A stretch of 64,000 bases of DNA from Phialophora verrucosa (GCA_002099365.1 MSED01000002.1:2108001-2172000); one strand, 5' to 3'. Shown: positions 50,486 through 63,500, numbered from the stretch's first letter. The notes: generated by a model from the sequence alone, not told the origin. Translations and numbers: made by a program.

Positions 50486-52567
50486 GGCGACTGAAGAGTG
50501 CAAAGGACTGTATAAACGAGTGGCTGCAGAAATATCTGCGCTCAACGAGCGTGTGGAAAGACTGTGCGGACTTTCAGGGTGCAAACCTGGGTGCGGTCGC
50601 CGTAATATCATGACTTCGACAGTCCTCTTCTTCAGAGAGGCCGCGAATGCAGTTCTCTAAACGCCACATCATCTGAGTCTCGGTCTTGGGCTTGACGCAA
50701 TCTTGGGGATCAAGATGTTTGTAAATTGGTCCACGAATTCCCAATAGGTTTGTCATCGAACCAGGATTGGATCAGGGGCAGGGCTGGACTTTTGGCACTG
50801 GTCATTATGCAACGAGGCCGTACAGCAATGCCTCGAGTCGAGTAGAGAACGCCTCAACGCTTGGAGCTGTCGACGACGTCCGCAACAACAGGATGACCCC
50901 CTTTTGCATGGAGTGCCGAACGCCTCCCAGTTCTTGACGCAATCTCTGTAGGGCTCCGGGCCTGCATGGTGGTACAGCTTCCTGCCAACCATGAAGCTGT
51001 GATACGAAGCCATCCCCGAGTATGCTGTGCTGAAAATCATGGTTTGACCGTACCTGCCAATTCCTGGGAAAGGAGACCTGGAACATCTGGCTCGGTTGAC
51101 AGATGTATGAGCAGGTGTGGGGTAAGCCACAAGCCAGGATGTCAACGGTCGAATTTACAACTGAGCTGTACGCCGCGGCTGGCCTCATTTTGTCGTTACC
51201 TGATTGAGTCAGGTGCTAGTTGAGAGCCGGCAACAAAACTAGAAAGTATTTTGACAGTATCGGCGAAACGACAGGTTCAAGTGAAGACGGCTGGCTCCCT
51301 GGGGGCGCGATGAACCAGGACGCGTGTTTGCCATTTCTGGAATTGAAACATTTCCTTTTTCGGCGGCTTATCTCATCGCAGTGAAAGAGGATCTGGCCGT
51401 ACCTTGGATCCATCTTTGCCTCTCATACGGAGAACTCGCTGTGTGAGGCAAACGTCGATGATCGACAAGGAGAAATGAGTGAGGCGTCGATGCCCGCCAA
51501 GACTGCGTCTGGGGAAACAGTGGCTTACCGTGGTAACCCGTGCGGAGCAGTAGACCGTACGCGCAAAGCCTCCCGCGTGTCGCATCAGCAACGCGTACTG
51601 GGACCGACCAGTCACCCACCAGTTGGTGCGTGCAACGCCATCAAGATCTACCTAATATCACAGATGTACCCAGCTTCGCTTGCTATAGAGCCGCTGCGCC
51701 CGCCTTGTGCTCGAATCCATTTGTTCTTGGCAAGGCTGCGAAGCAAAAGGGGGGCTGCAGTTTATGCAGGAGAGTTCGCCGAGGGAACATGAAAGCTATC
51801 TGTCGGAAGGGCGACTACTCGTACTCGATACCCAGATCTACAAATAGGTGGAGATTCGGCAACGGGATGACCAGGCGAGAACTGTTTTCCGCTGCTAGTA
51901 CGAGCTCTATCTCCATATCGTTCTCCCGTCCTCGCCTCTCGAGTTCTTCTTTTTACTCGTACACGAGGAAACACCTCCGCAAACAGATAACCGAACCGAA
52001 CCAATTTCCAAACATGACTGTCATCCCACTTTTTAACACCCGGGAGCGACATGGCCCAACCGATGGGGGAGCATGAGTTCGCGGGGAACCAGTTGACTGA
52101 GGTGAGGCACCAATGACGGCAGGCTTTCTGTGGGCGTGCCCGCCATTTGACACGGCGAAACGCCTTTCAGGTGACGTCGCCTTTGCGAATGGGACAATCA
52201 TCACATGGACCAAGATAGTGTCATCGTTCCACCTTTTCTCGGCCTTCGTCCCCGACGATGCGACGGGGACCAATGCCTGTGCAACAATCTGCAGGATATA
52301 ATAAAAGGCCTGTTGTGGCAAGGTGAAGGGAGTTTGCGAATCATCTTTCCACTACAACCCCAAACCAAACGGCAACTTTGCGAATCAGTCGTACTTGACC
52401 GAACTCAGCCATCACAGGATTCAGTAACGCGAAACACTCTCATCGAGCCGGACACTGTTCCGTAACAATTTCCAAGCTTTCCCTTGCAAGCCATCCAGCA
52501 ATCTGAAAAGTACCGGAAAAGAGCGAGCCTCAGACAGACGCAAATCCCCGCACAATCCGTCGCAACC
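50486..52567. other. Gene-poor spacer
   Basis: 2.1 kb between a minus-strand and a plus-strand gene, so it holds both promoters. Short frames on both strands are not conserved-looking. No repeats or RNA genes recognised. Confidence 0.45.
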
Positions 52568-52996
52568 ATGTCCTCACCCCCATCGTACACCAACCCAGTA
52601 GACTCAAAGCGCGATCAACTTCCGCCTTACCGCGCTAAACACAGCTTTGCGAACAGCGCTGAAGAACTCGCGGCCCTCAAGGAGTTCGCAGAGTCAAAGC
52701 TCTATGTCAACCCGGGTTCAGACGGCACTCTACCGGACTTGCAAACCGGAGGCTGGGGCTTGAAGTCTCTGGCGTGGGGTGGACCCATGCAAGGCGAGGC
52801 GCCGGGCGAGAGGGGATGGCCCGCGCCAGAGACGGCCGAGGAGAGGAAACTCAGAAGGGAGGCCGAGAAGGCGAGGAAGAAGGAGGAGCGGACCCGGAAA
52901 GGGAGTGTAGGGGAGAGATTGAAGAGGGTTATCAGTGGGGGGAGCACGAAGGAGGGAGACAGCAGACTCGATGAGAGGGACAGTCAGGCTCGATGA
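52568..52996 (+). CDS. Small charged protein of unknown function
   Basis: 142 residues, one exon, start MSSPPSYTNPVD. The middle (FANSAEELAALKEFAESKLYVNPGSDGTLPD, GWGLKSLAWGG) looks like a short conserved motif region. From about residue 90 a helical, Lys/Glu/Arg-rich stretch (AEERKLRREAEKARKKEERTR) follows, and the tail is Ser/Gly/Lys. No signal peptide or membrane segment. An in-frame ATG lies 28 codons upstream at 52484, but its leader reads as untranslated sequence. I do not recognise the family. Composition and clean frame support a real gene. Confidence 0.6.
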   Translation: MSSPPSYTNPVDSKRDQLPPYRAKHSFANSAEELAALKEFAESKLYVNPGSDGTLPDLQTGGWGLKSLAWGGPMQGEAPGERGWPAPETAEERKLRREAEKARKKEERTRKGSVGERLKRVISGGSTKEGDSRLDERDSQAR

Positions 52997-54105
52997 GAGG
53001 GAAAAGGAAGCATGCTCTCCATTGTGTTGCGTGGTGTTGGATGTCTGCTCCTTTCGACTGCGCTTTGCACCTGCACTTGCGCCGACACCGAGTTATATTG
53101 TGTTGAGTTGCCGTTCTGTCGCATCTGCAGGCTGGGAATGTACGAGCTGGTGGTGGTCGTCTGTCCCTGTAGCGGGCGTTATCTCTTCGGATACTTTCCT
53201 CCACTGGTTCGGCGCAATATTTGTCCTTTTCTTTCTCATCTGGACGGACACAGAACTTTCGTATCGTTACCTCCCCAGGGGACCACCAGCGAATGTTATT
53301 GTATGTGGATTAGCAATCCGATACGCCCGTGCCAGTATTCTGCGTCCTTCTCTGGCAGCTACCTGACCGAGTCCAACAGTGTCTTCCTGTTCATTTGCTC
53401 CGGTATTAGGATAACCACGCGAAGTCACATACATCAATCATGTGGGATGACGTGCCTGGGCGAAAGAGTTCCCTCAAACGGGTCCTCTACGTGGCCTTTT
53501 CCTTGTAATATAGATGGTCACGCTGGTACAGAGTAACAGTACCTCCAGTATCCAGCATACATGTAAGCTTCACCGGTCCCGTGGCGTCACGGCATTAGGA
53601 CAATCATTGCCTGGCGTGCCTGGGTGCTGGCCAGTGTCCCCGGGTCTTAACACCGAAAAGTGCTGTATCCGGTTAACGTGGGGTCGACCGTTCGTGCTGT
53701 ACGAACACAGTAATGAGGGTGCCACATTGCGTCCAGACGAGTATCTTACGGCATTGCAGCTGCATCAGATCTACCCCAAGTGCGCAATACATGGTATGTA
53801 CTGGATGTACGCTACGAGGAGGTAATTGGCGACGCCGCATCGTCGTGCATGTCGCGATTTGAAGTCCCACCTCGACATCGAAGCCTCGAAGGCCCACCGA
53901 CATAAAAGGGCCAGAAGACCACACCAGAGGCTCAACTTCGACCTCTCGGTTCGGTGATCAACAAACATCGACGACTTATCTGTGCGCGACCCAACGAACT
54001 TATTACCAGAGAAACGAGGAAGTCAACCCAGATCTCGGATAACGAATACTAGCTATTGCACAATCAAGTAATACCACTCCCCGCCAGCACAACTTGCCCC
54101 TCATA
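52997..54105. other. Gene-poor spacer
   Basis: 1.1 kb with non-conserved frames only. Contains the promoter of the hydrolase. Confidence 0.4.
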
Positions 54106-55140
54106 ATGTCCCACGCCTCGTCGCCAAAATACACGCCGTTCGCGGTCCTCAGCACGAGCTACAAATCCGTAAACGACCACGCCATCGAAGTGTACGCCCT
54201 CGTCCCCAAGCTTCTCCTCGCGAACATCACCCCCGCGTCATCCGTCGGGGGAGGCTCCAAACCGACGCCCAGCCCCGTGCTTGTCAAGTTCCACGGCGGC
54301 TTCCTCGTCACCGGCGACGCCCTTTACGACGACTGGTTCCCGCAATGGCTGGTCGACTACGCGCTGCAGCACTCCGCGGTGGTGGTGCTGCCGAACCACC
54401 GTCTGCTCCCGGAGGCGACGGGCGCCGAAGTCATGGCCGACCTGCATGATTTCTGGACATGGCTCCGCGACGAGTTCCCGGCGTATTTGAGGACGGAGGA
54501 GGCGGCGGCCGCTGGGCTGGAGGTCGACCTGGCAAAGGTGCTCGTGGCGGGCGAGAGCGCGGGCGGTTACTTGAGTATCCAGTCCGCGCTGGGGAGCTCG
54601 GGCGGGTTGGCGAGCGCGAGTATCGCCACGTATCCCGTCTTGGATGTCGGGTCGCGGTTCTACAACGAGGAGTACGAGAAGGTGGTGCTGGGGGCGCCGA
54701 TGGTGCCGAAGGAATTGTTTGCGAGTCACGTTGCGGGAGTTGAGGAGGACAAGGCGAGGCACGGGAAGAAGAGGGTAGTGACTAGCGCGACGCCGCCCGA
54801 CAGATTGCCTTTGGCGCTGTCGGTCGTGCAGCAGGGGTTGTATAGGAAGTTGTTGGGCGAGGAGAAGGTCTTGTATCCGCTTGAGAGGATCGACGACGTG
54901 GAGGCCCGGGATGTGCCCCCGATTTTGATCATTCACGGGAGGGAGGATTCTGCAGTGCCGGTGGAGGGGAGTGAGAAATGGGTCGAGAAGGCGAGAGGAA
55001 AGTTCGGGGACGGCAAGGTGGCCTTGGTCGTGGAGCCCGGTGAGCATGGCTTTGATACGAGCCCGAGTGTCACGCTGGAGACTCCGTGGTTAAAGGATGG
55101 GTTAGTTCGCATCACGGAGGCATGGTTGGGCGGGAAGTAG
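54106..55140 (+). CDS. Alpha/beta-hydrolase, HSL/carboxylesterase family
   Basis: 344 residues, one exon, starting at the ATG at 54106 (the frame extends upstream only to a TTG). The oxyanion motif is VLVKFHGGF (HGGF in place of HGGG). The nucleophile elbow is VLVAGESAGGYLS with Ser in GESAG, the acid is Asp in LIIHGREDSAVP, and the catalytic His is in EPGEHGFD. These are complete and in the right order for family IV esterases (hormone-sensitive-lipase type). No signal peptide, so probably cytosolic. The codon usage is strongly GC-rich in the third position, more so than the neighbours. Substrate unknown; likely a small ester or lactone. Confidence 0.9.
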   Translation: MSHASSPKYTPFAVLSTSYKSVNDHAIEVYALVPKLLLANITPASSVGGGSKPTPSPVLVKFHGGFLVTGDALYDDWFPQWLVDYALQHSAVVVLPNHRLLPEATGAEVMADLHDFWTWLRDEFPAYLRTEEAAAAGLEVDLAKVLVAGESAGGYLSIQSALGSSGGLASASIATYPVLDVGSRFYNEEYEKVVLGAPMVPKELFASHVAGVEEDKARHGKKRVVTSATPPDRLPLALSVVQQGLYRKLLGEEKVLYPLERIDDVEARDVPPILIIHGREDSAVPVEGSEKWVEKARGKFGDGKVALVVEPGEHGFDTSPSVTLETPWLKDGLVRITEAWLGGK

Positions 55141-55734
55141 ATGCTGTGTGTCTTCTAGACACTTAGGAAACGTATAGAGAGCACTCCTAGAAGCGAAGAG
55201 GCAAAAATGTGACGAATAACGATGAGTCTATTCCTTTATAGGTGCCATCCTTCCACCTTTGGCACCCGGCGGCAGGAAAGGCTACCGCCTCCTTTTGCCA
55301 TGGTCGACAGCGATGACAGACGCGTGATGTCGAGCGTAAGTCGACACGTGTATTCTTGACATTGGCAGGACATGCCTCAGAATCCGACAAAGCTGAATGT
55401 AGAACAAGGCCTGGGCCTCTCTCAAGCCCGCTGCCTTTACGACTGAGACCTACGCACCACTCCCAACAAAGCAGTATCGTGCACCTAAGACTTGTCTTCG
55501 CAATCCCTCATCCCATTCCCTTTTCCATTGTCTTGTCAATGAACAGAGTAGACCAGCCTCGTGGCAATGTGAAGCTGGGCTCGAAGGAGCCTCGAGGCAG
55601 TGGCTGTAACAACAAAGATGACGAAAGTCGTAGTCACAGTCACTGCCGTAACCAGCTGCCTCACTACCTTGCTGCGCATATCTTGAAGATCCAGTTGCGC
55701 TCTTCTTCTTCCAGAAATCCAACATTTCTCTGTC
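55141..55734. other. Spacer between co-oriented genes
   Basis: 594 bases, no gene recognised; promoter of the coiled-coil protein. Confidence 0.4.
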
Positions 55735-57294
55735 ATGGTCCAATCCCACCTTCGTACAGCTAACCCGGAAAGAATGGGTACCTCACAATCGGTGCAGAAT
55801 GCGCCAGACAATTTTGATGAAGCTGTCCGCAGAGAGTTGGATTCGATTCGCAGACAATTGGAGACAGTCTCCCTCCCCGAACAAGCAACTGAACTTGTCG
55901 ACATCCTCCCCTGTTACAGTCATGTGGTTGCCAAAATCGAACCGAAGTCGACGCCCCAGCAGATTGCCCTGACCGCCATCATGATCTCCTGCCATGCGCA
56001 GGCCACACGACTGTCGGAGACATATGCAACCCTGACAGCAGAGTTGAGCCAGTGCCAGAAGATGCTCACTACCATGTACACGGACATCATGGCCTCCAAA
56101 AGCACTTTTATGCAGTTGTGCGGCGTGAAAGAGACCGGGAATTCAACGAATGTGGACGACACCAAAGACTGGAGGGTCAAGGACCTCGTAGACACAATCA
56201 CTTTCATGGCCAGCGAGCTGAATGGCGTCCAGACGCACTTGTATCATCTCCTGAACATAACGTTACAGGCATTTCCAGCATGCATTAGCGGCCTCAGCCA
56301 ACAACGAAACACATTCCAATCGACTCCTGCCGATCTTTGCGGCGCCCTTCAGACTCTTAAACAAAACAGCCTCGCCCTGAGAAACATTCTTTCGTCGGTC
56401 ATTTCGTCCTACGCCAAAGCGGTCGACCGGAATCAGGAGCTTTCGGAACACCAGACGCACCTGGTAAAGTTGGTAGAAGAACTTACGGCAAGTCTGAAAT
56501 GCGCAGAGGAACAGAACCAAGCCCTTAGAGAACAGAACGCAAAGCTCGCCGAAGAGTGCCGGCAAAAAGACCTCCGGTTTGGTGGACTCGACGCCGAGAT
56601 CAGCGGCTTATACAACGCCCTGAAGCAGGCGGAGTCCATCAAGCTTCGCAACAAGGTCCACGAGCTGGGCGAACAAGCGAAGGATCAGGAGGAAGTGAAG
56701 CAGTTGAGAGCAGAGAACGCCAGGCTCAAAGTTCAAAGCAACAAGGCTGAAGCACTCCGCGCGGAGAATAGTAGGTTGAAGGCGAAGCTGAAGGATTGCA
56801 ACGTCAAGGACCTCGAAAAGCAGCTACATCATGCCAACGCCGAGTTGGACAATCTCCGGGCCCTTTTCAAGGACAAGGGTGATGACATACGACCTCAAGA
56901 TGAGAATGCGCACATCGATGCCGCGTCTTCTGACGAGGAAGAAGTCAGCAACACAGTCGAAGGTCTCTCCTTCGCGGAGGGAGCAGCGAAAATCTTCAAA
57001 CGCCACAGAGTCGTCCTCGGCGAACTGCGAGACCGGATTTCACATATGACCGATGTCCGCGGTGGCTCGGGCTGGAGTATTGTGCAGCGAACAGATTCAA
57101 TGGTTAAACGAAAGACTGCTCGTATGCTCAACGAGATCAATGACTGTCTTGCATTAAGGAATGCCACCGAGAGAGACAAGGAACGGATGGAGCAACTGGA
57201 GACAGACGGGTTTCCAGGGTTGCACACTGCAATTCCTGGAGGTGGTCAGAAGCACAAGAAGAAGAAGAAGAACAAGGGGAAAAGTACAATCTGA
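55735..57294 (+). CDS. Coiled-coil protein of unknown function
   Basis: 519 residues, one exon. Residues ~20-250 are helical with several Cys and Met and a TPQQIALTAIMISCHAQATRLSE block. Residues ~255-385 form a long coiled coil with heptad-like Leu and many Glu/Lys/Gln (QLRAENARLKVQSNKAEALRAE). An acidic stretch (DAASSDEEEVSNTVEG) precedes a helical block, and the C-terminus is polybasic (KHKKKKKNKGKSTI). No catalytic motif, signal peptide or membrane segment. Start could be the second Met (GTSQSVQN), 13 codons on. The coiled coil suggests a structural or scaffolding job, but none can be named. Confidence 0.75.
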   Translation: MVQSHLRTANPERMGTSQSVQNAPDNFDEAVRRELDSIRRQLETVSLPEQATELVDILPCYSHVVAKIEPKSTPQQIALTAIMISCHAQATRLSETYATLTAELSQCQKMLTTMYTDIMASKSTFMQLCGVKETGNSTNVDDTKDWRVKDLVDTITFMASELNGVQTHLYHLLNITLQAFPACISGLSQQRNTFQSTPADLCGALQTLKQNSLALRNILSSVISSYAKAVDRNQELSEHQTHLVKLVEELTASLKCAEEQNQALREQNAKLAEECRQKDLRFGGLDAEISGLYNALKQAESIKLRNKVHELGEQAKDQEEVKQLRAENARLKVQSNKAEALRAENSRLKAKLKDCNVKDLEKQLHHANAELDNLRALFKDKGDDIRPQDENAHIDAASSDEEEVSNTVEGLSFAEGAAKIFKRHRVVLGELRDRISHMTDVRGGSGWSIVQRTDSMVKRKTARMLNEINDCLALRNATERDKERMEQLETDGFPGLHTAIPGGGQKHKKKKKNKGKSTI

Positions 57295-57916
57295 AGTGAT
57301 GGCGGAGAGGCGACGATGAATCGAAGAGATCAGTGCAACAAGCCGCGAGCCGCTTTGGGAAGGTCCAGCGGGGGGCTTTGAAGCGATTTGCGTCTCACTC
57401 TCACGACGGTCATGTGTGATGTTCAATTTGAATGCAGTCTGAGGTGATTACTTTCCATTGATTGAAGGCATGATCATGCCATCGATGTGACCTAGACACA
57501 GACGGAACGACACCTCCATGCCTGGTCGACACCATGTCCTTGTGCGAGTGAACTCCGCCCCGTCTAATTGTTCCTCGGGATCAACCCTGTGCATCCATGC
57601 CCGCCCATCTAGGTATACAAGTTAAACTTGAAAGAACAACTTTTCATGGCCCAATTGCATGATTCTGGCTGTGAGTTTGCCCCCGGTCGGCGCTCGAGCG
57701 CCGGTCAGATCCGTCCGTAGTTGTTCAGTTTATCCCACCCAGTAGTCCTGATATCGCTCCGAAACTCCTTGAAAGATGCGTGCGAAGAACTCCAGCAGCT
57801 CTCACAGGGACGCTGCATGCCCAGCGTAATTTTTGAGTACTATAGTCACCTGATGCCGGTCTTGAGACGCGGTTGGCTCCAGGCGGTCCTCATTGAAGCA
57901 GGGCTGGAGGAGACAT
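57295..57916. other. Convergent spacer
   Basis: 622 bases between two stop codons. A 79-codon plus-strand frame at 57721 has no support. Confidence 0.4.
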
Positions 57917-59465
57917 CTAATCCTGCTTTGTCTCGCGTTTTCTGTCGGATGTTTTCCTGAAGTTCGTCCATCTCTGGCTTACGTTGGCTTTGACTTTCTC
58001 CCACCACGAACGGTTCAACCTGAGGCTGAGCTCGCGGTACATGTACATCTCGGCCCAACAGTCTCGACCCCATTCGCACCCAGCCATGTTGACCATGAAG
58101 TCTCGCTCTTCCTCGTTGTAGTGGAATCTGGGATCCAGAGTTTGTTTGCCGTCGGGGGGGTTTTGCTCCGGGGACGGCTGAGCAGCACAAGCACCCGGGG
58201 GGAAAGAATTGATCTTCCGCTGATGGATGAATGCAAAGTGGGTGCGTAGATACGGTTGTGACGCATAAAGGTGCTCCAGTGCGTCTTGCTCCTTGTGCTC
58301 CCACTCCATGTGCTTCTGCTCATACAGAACTGGGTCCCACCATAGGTCAAGCAATCGATCTGTGAAAGGAGACCGCCGGACGAAGAAAGAACCCAGGTTG
58401 AAGCCGTCACAATCTTGAGGAATGATGATGTCGATTGAAGATGTCATGTTGTCACCGGTGGGAGACCTGGCGACGAGGTCAAGGAATTTGGTTTCGGGCG
58501 GGTGAGTGATGTTGAGAGGGTTGTAGACGTTAATATCGCGGTAGACTTGTTTGTCGAGGGAGTTGAAGATATGCCTTTGCAGAGATATTGAGGGTTCCAT
58601 GATGAAAGTGTTCAAGTCTAGCCACCAGAACCTATCGCCCATGTCAGTCATTTTCATACAAACAACTCCATGAGGCATTTAAGTACCATTCGGCATTTGG
58701 ATACCTGGCCATGGCGTTGCGGAGCAGGTCGACTTTCTCCCAGCTCTCCCGCCATTCATGGGCATATCGCTTCTTGGTGCTCATATCTGCAATGTCTAAG
58801 TGGTATCCCCATCTTTCCGCGTATCTCTTTTTGTTCTTAACACTGTCGCGCTCGATGGCCCATTCTCTGGGACCTTTCCACTCCATGACACCGCCGCCTT
58901 CATTTGCTCCAAGGACGATGACGAATTTGCTTCCGCCCCCTAGGTGAGAGTTGCCGCGGTACCGTCTCAGGACGTCTGTAGCCATGGTTAGCATCCGCGT
59001 TGTCACCCATGGCTCCGGTCCGGAGAACACACTTGTCTGTGAGAGTAGCACTGTTGTCAACGTCACAATGGACAATATTATGAACAAAAACTTGAATTTT
59101 CGCAAGACATTGCCGGCAAACGTCTTGATCCTAGACAAGCTGCCACCACCTCTTGGATACCACCGGCTGCGGCCGAGTTTCTCTGGGTCCTTCCAGTTGG
59201 CGGAGAGGGGAGTGTAAGGGCTGAAGACGGGAAGTGTCGAGATTTTTCGCTTGGAGCGCAGGAAGAAGCCCTCATTCTTTGTCTGTATGCTGGGATATCC
59301 TCTGACCTGTGCGCTTCTTGCTTTTGCCGCCGCCCAGTGGTCGTCATTATTATCGTGGAGGTTACGAGCTGCGGCGTACAAGCTGTTGGGAGTTGAGCTG
59401 CGGTCGCTCAGGCCTGGCGAGTTCCATCGTCCGCTAGGAGGCAGTGGGGAGACCGATCTGGACAT
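57917..59465 (-). CDS. Golgi glycosyltransferase family 34 (MNN10-type alpha-1,6-mannosyl/galactosyl transferase)
   Basis: Two exons, 59465-58687 and 58631-57917 (55-base intron), encode 497 residues. It is a type II membrane protein: a cytosolic basic tail of about 125 residues, one helix (FLFIILSIVTLTTVLLSQ), then the lumenal domain. GT34 landmarks are KFVIVLGANEGGG, SVKNKKRYAERWGYHLDI, EWRESWEKVDLLRNAMARYPNAEW, then the nucleotide-sugar motif WWLDLNTFIMEPS, in which DLN replaces the DxD seen in other members, and the acceptor-side QDCDGFNLGSFFVRRS and HAFIHQR-like FIHQRKINSFP. Family members in yeast (Mnn10/Mnn11) extend N-glycan mannans in the Golgi, and fission-yeast Gma12/Gmh add galactose. 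The substitution of Asp by Asn in DxN is worth noting but is common in one branch. Confidence 0.92.
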
Positions 59466-60564
59466 CGGAGCAGGTGGTGTATGTCATACGATGTGCACGT
59501 TCCGGGTGCGCATTAGGGAGAGCAACGATTCGCAGTATGGAGATACTGTAGAGCGGTTGTCCTGCGACGCGGCTCTCCTTTCGCGAAGGACTGTAGTGAG
59601 AGACCGGCGCAGCCGACAATTACACTGGACAAAGAAAGTGCGGGTGTGGCAGAGACGGAGCGACTCGATTCACTTGGACAATTCGACGTGCAGTTGATGC
59701 AGGTGCCCATCCGCAGGTCAAACAAAATAAAAAACAGAATCAGCGAATGCGACTACATCAGCAACAACGTATAGGATGTTTTGCCAGAGGCCACCCACTG
59801 TCAAGGGAGGAGAGGGCGTTGCCAATGCTGCTTGAGGCTTTTGGTGGAATTCAATTTATTATTGGAGAGGCCCAGAGGTTACAAATCCCCGAATCAGCAA
59901 GTCCGCCCCTCCCACCTGAAGGCTGCTCCATGTACGAGGAAAGTACATGTCGGCGCGAGGATGACTGCAGCCGGCCATGGCACCTTGCAGTATGGCCGAA
60001 GTCGAACGGGCAAATGCCATCTTTCAGAGCATGTTGAACAGCTGAACAGTCTTTTCTTCCTGCGGCGCGGATCTGAACGACCATCAGCATGACATGCAGT
60101 ATGCTACGAGCTCTGTACTCCGGAGACCGCACTTCCCAGAAGGTGAACCCCCGACATCGAGTCCCGTCCAACTGCAAACCGCCCCTCGGCGCTTTGAGGA
60201 AGATTCCAGTGACCGCGGTGAAGGAACAGGGAGATCTCGGTGGAACTTCTTGAGACAACTGTCACACTGGTGCAGCTGGATCTCCGCTGCACGATCTCCG
60301 CTCCCAGGTGGCTCTGGCCGTGCGCCAGAGGAGATAGGCGCACCTCCAGCCTATCACGGGCAAGCACAGGTCATTTGTGCCTGGCGGCGCCCCCACCGAT
60401 AAGCGGTCGACGGCGTCCAAATCGGACTCGGCTGTACCTGTCCCGAGATTTCTATGCGCTATACTACTCGTATGTATTTACATTTCTCGCGGAGCACAAA
60501 CATCATAATCACATTGCATATCATTTCCAAGCTATCTGAGCAAGCGTACAGGTGTTACTCAGCG
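59466..60564. other. Spacer
   Basis: 1.1 kb between two minus-strand genes. A minus-strand frame at 59851-60258 (MSQEVPPRSPCSF...) is not supported by any family or neighbouring exon. Confidence 0.4.
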
Positions 60565-63500
60565 TCAACCGCTGCGGTGGGCACTTTCACCGCCATCCTC
60601 CCTCATGCTCAACCGCATGCTTTCCCGTTCCTTCATCCTCTGATGGTGGACGTGTTCCTCTTCGATGAGAAAACCCTTCTCGCTGGCTGGTCGTGGGCGA
60701 GCACTTTCTCCGAAGGTGATTTCTACCCTGAACTTCAGGAACCCATCGGCCTCGTCGTAGATGGTGACGACGTCCTCGGAATATAACTTCCCATAAAATG
60801 ACGCGTCTCCTGACGCGGACTCCTTGCGCAACGCGACGCCGTTGACCCAAATGCACCTGCTGGCACTGGTGGCAATAAGGGTGCGGACACACGGCACGTC
60901 CGTCCAGTTACCGCCACCAGCAACGTACGGGGCCATACCCGGAGCCCAGAAGTAGATCTTGAGCGCGTACTTTGGGACACGAACGTCGCTAAGATTTGGG
61001 TACCGGACCGTGCAGCCATCGCCTCGACCCCACATGGTGTCCTTAGCTTCAAGGTTGATTGTGACGTTAGCGAATGAGCCCGGCAGGCTGGTGAGTTTTC
61101 CGTAGCGTCTATGGGGCTTGATAAACTGTGAAGCTTGCGAGCCCCCCCCGGTTGTGTCTGCAGGACCTTGAAGTGTGCGACTGAAGCGCTCACCATCTAC
61201 CGCATGTTGGACCACTTGACCAGTCTTTGCGTCTATAGTGGCGGCAAGTTCAGCTGAAGGAGCCCGGGTTCTGGCGGCCATATTGACGTGGAAGGTCTCT
61301 GCCTTGGTTCGTAACTTGTTCGCTCTAGACGCGTTTCGTGCTTCGACTTCCGCTTGAAAGTTGACTGGGTCCTTAACAAGGTTGAGATCAATCTGGCGTG
61401 TACAGATCGGCTCTTCGACTGGCTGTGCGGGTTCTGCGAACCCAGGGTCAACATGGGGCGTAAGGGAGTCGGAAGGGGACATTTGTCGAGTTTCGGGCGT
61501 TACAGGGTTTGTTGTCTCTGGAGTCGGAGCGTCTGATATGTCTCCCTCCGAAGACATATTGAGTTGACCAATCTGCTGTTCTGCCCCCATAAGACTGGCA
61601 GCTGAGGTGGTCTGAGCTTGAGGCACTTCCAGTATTTGAGGATATCGTAGTGGCTGACCCGCATTGTCTTCACTTTCTGCGCGTCCCGATGGTGGGTGTA
61701 CCACAAAATCATTCACGCTGATTTGTTCCACGCCGTCCCGGATCTTATTGACATGAGTTGGCGAAGGGAGAGGGTTAAGCTCACCGCCGAAGACACCTGA
61801 ACTTCGTAGTACCGAAGCGGATATCTCCCCAAAAAGTCGTTGTGCAGGTGGTGCCGTCTCGTTAGGAAGCGGCAGAATGCTTTGGTCTGCTTCCGGTAGA
61901 GATGGATAAGCGATAGCGCTGGCTGTCTGTGGCATGTCCACGAAAGTGCGAACTCGTTTCGCTGGTCGTTGTGGAGAAGAGGATGCAGGTTGATTGAGTT
62001 GATTCAGATTAGCGATCATGTCATCGTCGATGAAGTTTTCACCAAGCTCATCAAACTCTTCCAGCTGATCTTCTACATCGGAAAGTGGCTCCTCGACGTC
62101 GTCGTAATTGCAATTGTCAGGCACGTCTCGCAGCCATGGATGTCGCAGACACTCGGCCTCTTTCGGTCGAGAAGAAGGATTGCGGTTTAGCAGTTTTGCA
62201 ATGAAATCAACAGCTGCTTCCGATATACCTTCTTGTCTCAGAGGCTCAAAGTCGACGTCTTTCGTCATGATATTGTTCAACATCTGCGCGCCGCGATCAT
62301 CACCTCTTCCAGTCACAGGTGGCTTGCCGCACAGAAGATGGAAAATGACTGCGCCGAACGACCACATGTCCACGGACTGATCGTAGGGAGATGGTGGAGG
62401 TTTTGAGACAGCTTCGCCAAGGCCGCGTCGTCGTTTTGGGGCAGCCCCTTGAGCATAGTTTCCGTAGTCGGGATAGACTTCTGGGGCGCAATAGAGAAGT
62501 GTCCCACAAAACGTCTTGAGAAACGTCTCCTGATCCGTGACACATTTTGACAGGCCAAAATCTGACAGCTTGACAATTAATGGGTTCAACTTTGCTATCA
62601 AGATGTTGTCGGGCTTGATGTCACGATGCGTGATGTTTCGACGATGAAGGTAATCGAGAGCGTGCAATATCTGTTTGGCGATTTGTTGAACGTCCGCTTC
62701 GGGGATTGTTCCACGCTTCCTCAATTCCTGTGCCAGCTCGCCATACGGCACGAATTCCATCAGGATGTAGATCCAATGCTGGTAGTTGTGACAATCCAGG
62801 TAGTTTACAATGTTGGGATGTTTGAGGTTCTTCATGATGTTGAGCTCGCTGTCAAACTTCAGGTCGAGAACACCATTTTTAATGAAACGACGTTTGTCAA
62901 GCTCTTTTGCGGCGTACAGGTCGCCTTCTTTCTTCGTCTGGATCCTGTACACGGTTGCAAAGGCGCCCCTGCCCAGCAACCCGGTGAAATTGTACAGCGA
63001 GCCGCCATTCCAGTGATTGCCATACGTACTTTCTCTCATGGAAGCAAACTGAGCCACGTCCCCCCTTGCTGCGAGGTAGTTTCGGAGATTTTCTTCGTAA
63101 GCATCTTCGAAATCTCCACGGCTTGGTATTCGTACCATCATCTTGACCTCTTGCTTGTCCGGACCACAGAAGACACGGATAAGAGAGCCATTCTTGAGGA
63201 CCGTGGTGGCGGGTTTGAGGACGGGTTTGCCTCGTCGATCTCTCGCCTTCAGATGGACGTCGTCCACAATAGTACCATTGGTAGACAAGTCTTGCAACAT
63301 AAGACTCCCTTGGTTGTTGACGTAAATCTTGAAATGGATTTTGCTCAGTAGGGTGTCATACTCGTGGGCGGTTAAAAGCACGTCACTTTGGTTTGGGTTT
63401 CGGCCGAATCGAAATCCGTCCTTCGGGTGCTTGACCTGAGAGGACATCCGCAGAGCTATGTCTCGTGACTGATTGGAACCGAAGAGCAATTCTTCAGCGA

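Noticed and set aside
54238..55047. 269-codon minus-strand frame
   Set aside because: Antisense shadow of the alpha/beta-hydrolase, created by its third-position GC bias.
59851..60258. 135-codon minus-strand frame
   Set aside because: No recognisable product and no conserved patterning; probably random.
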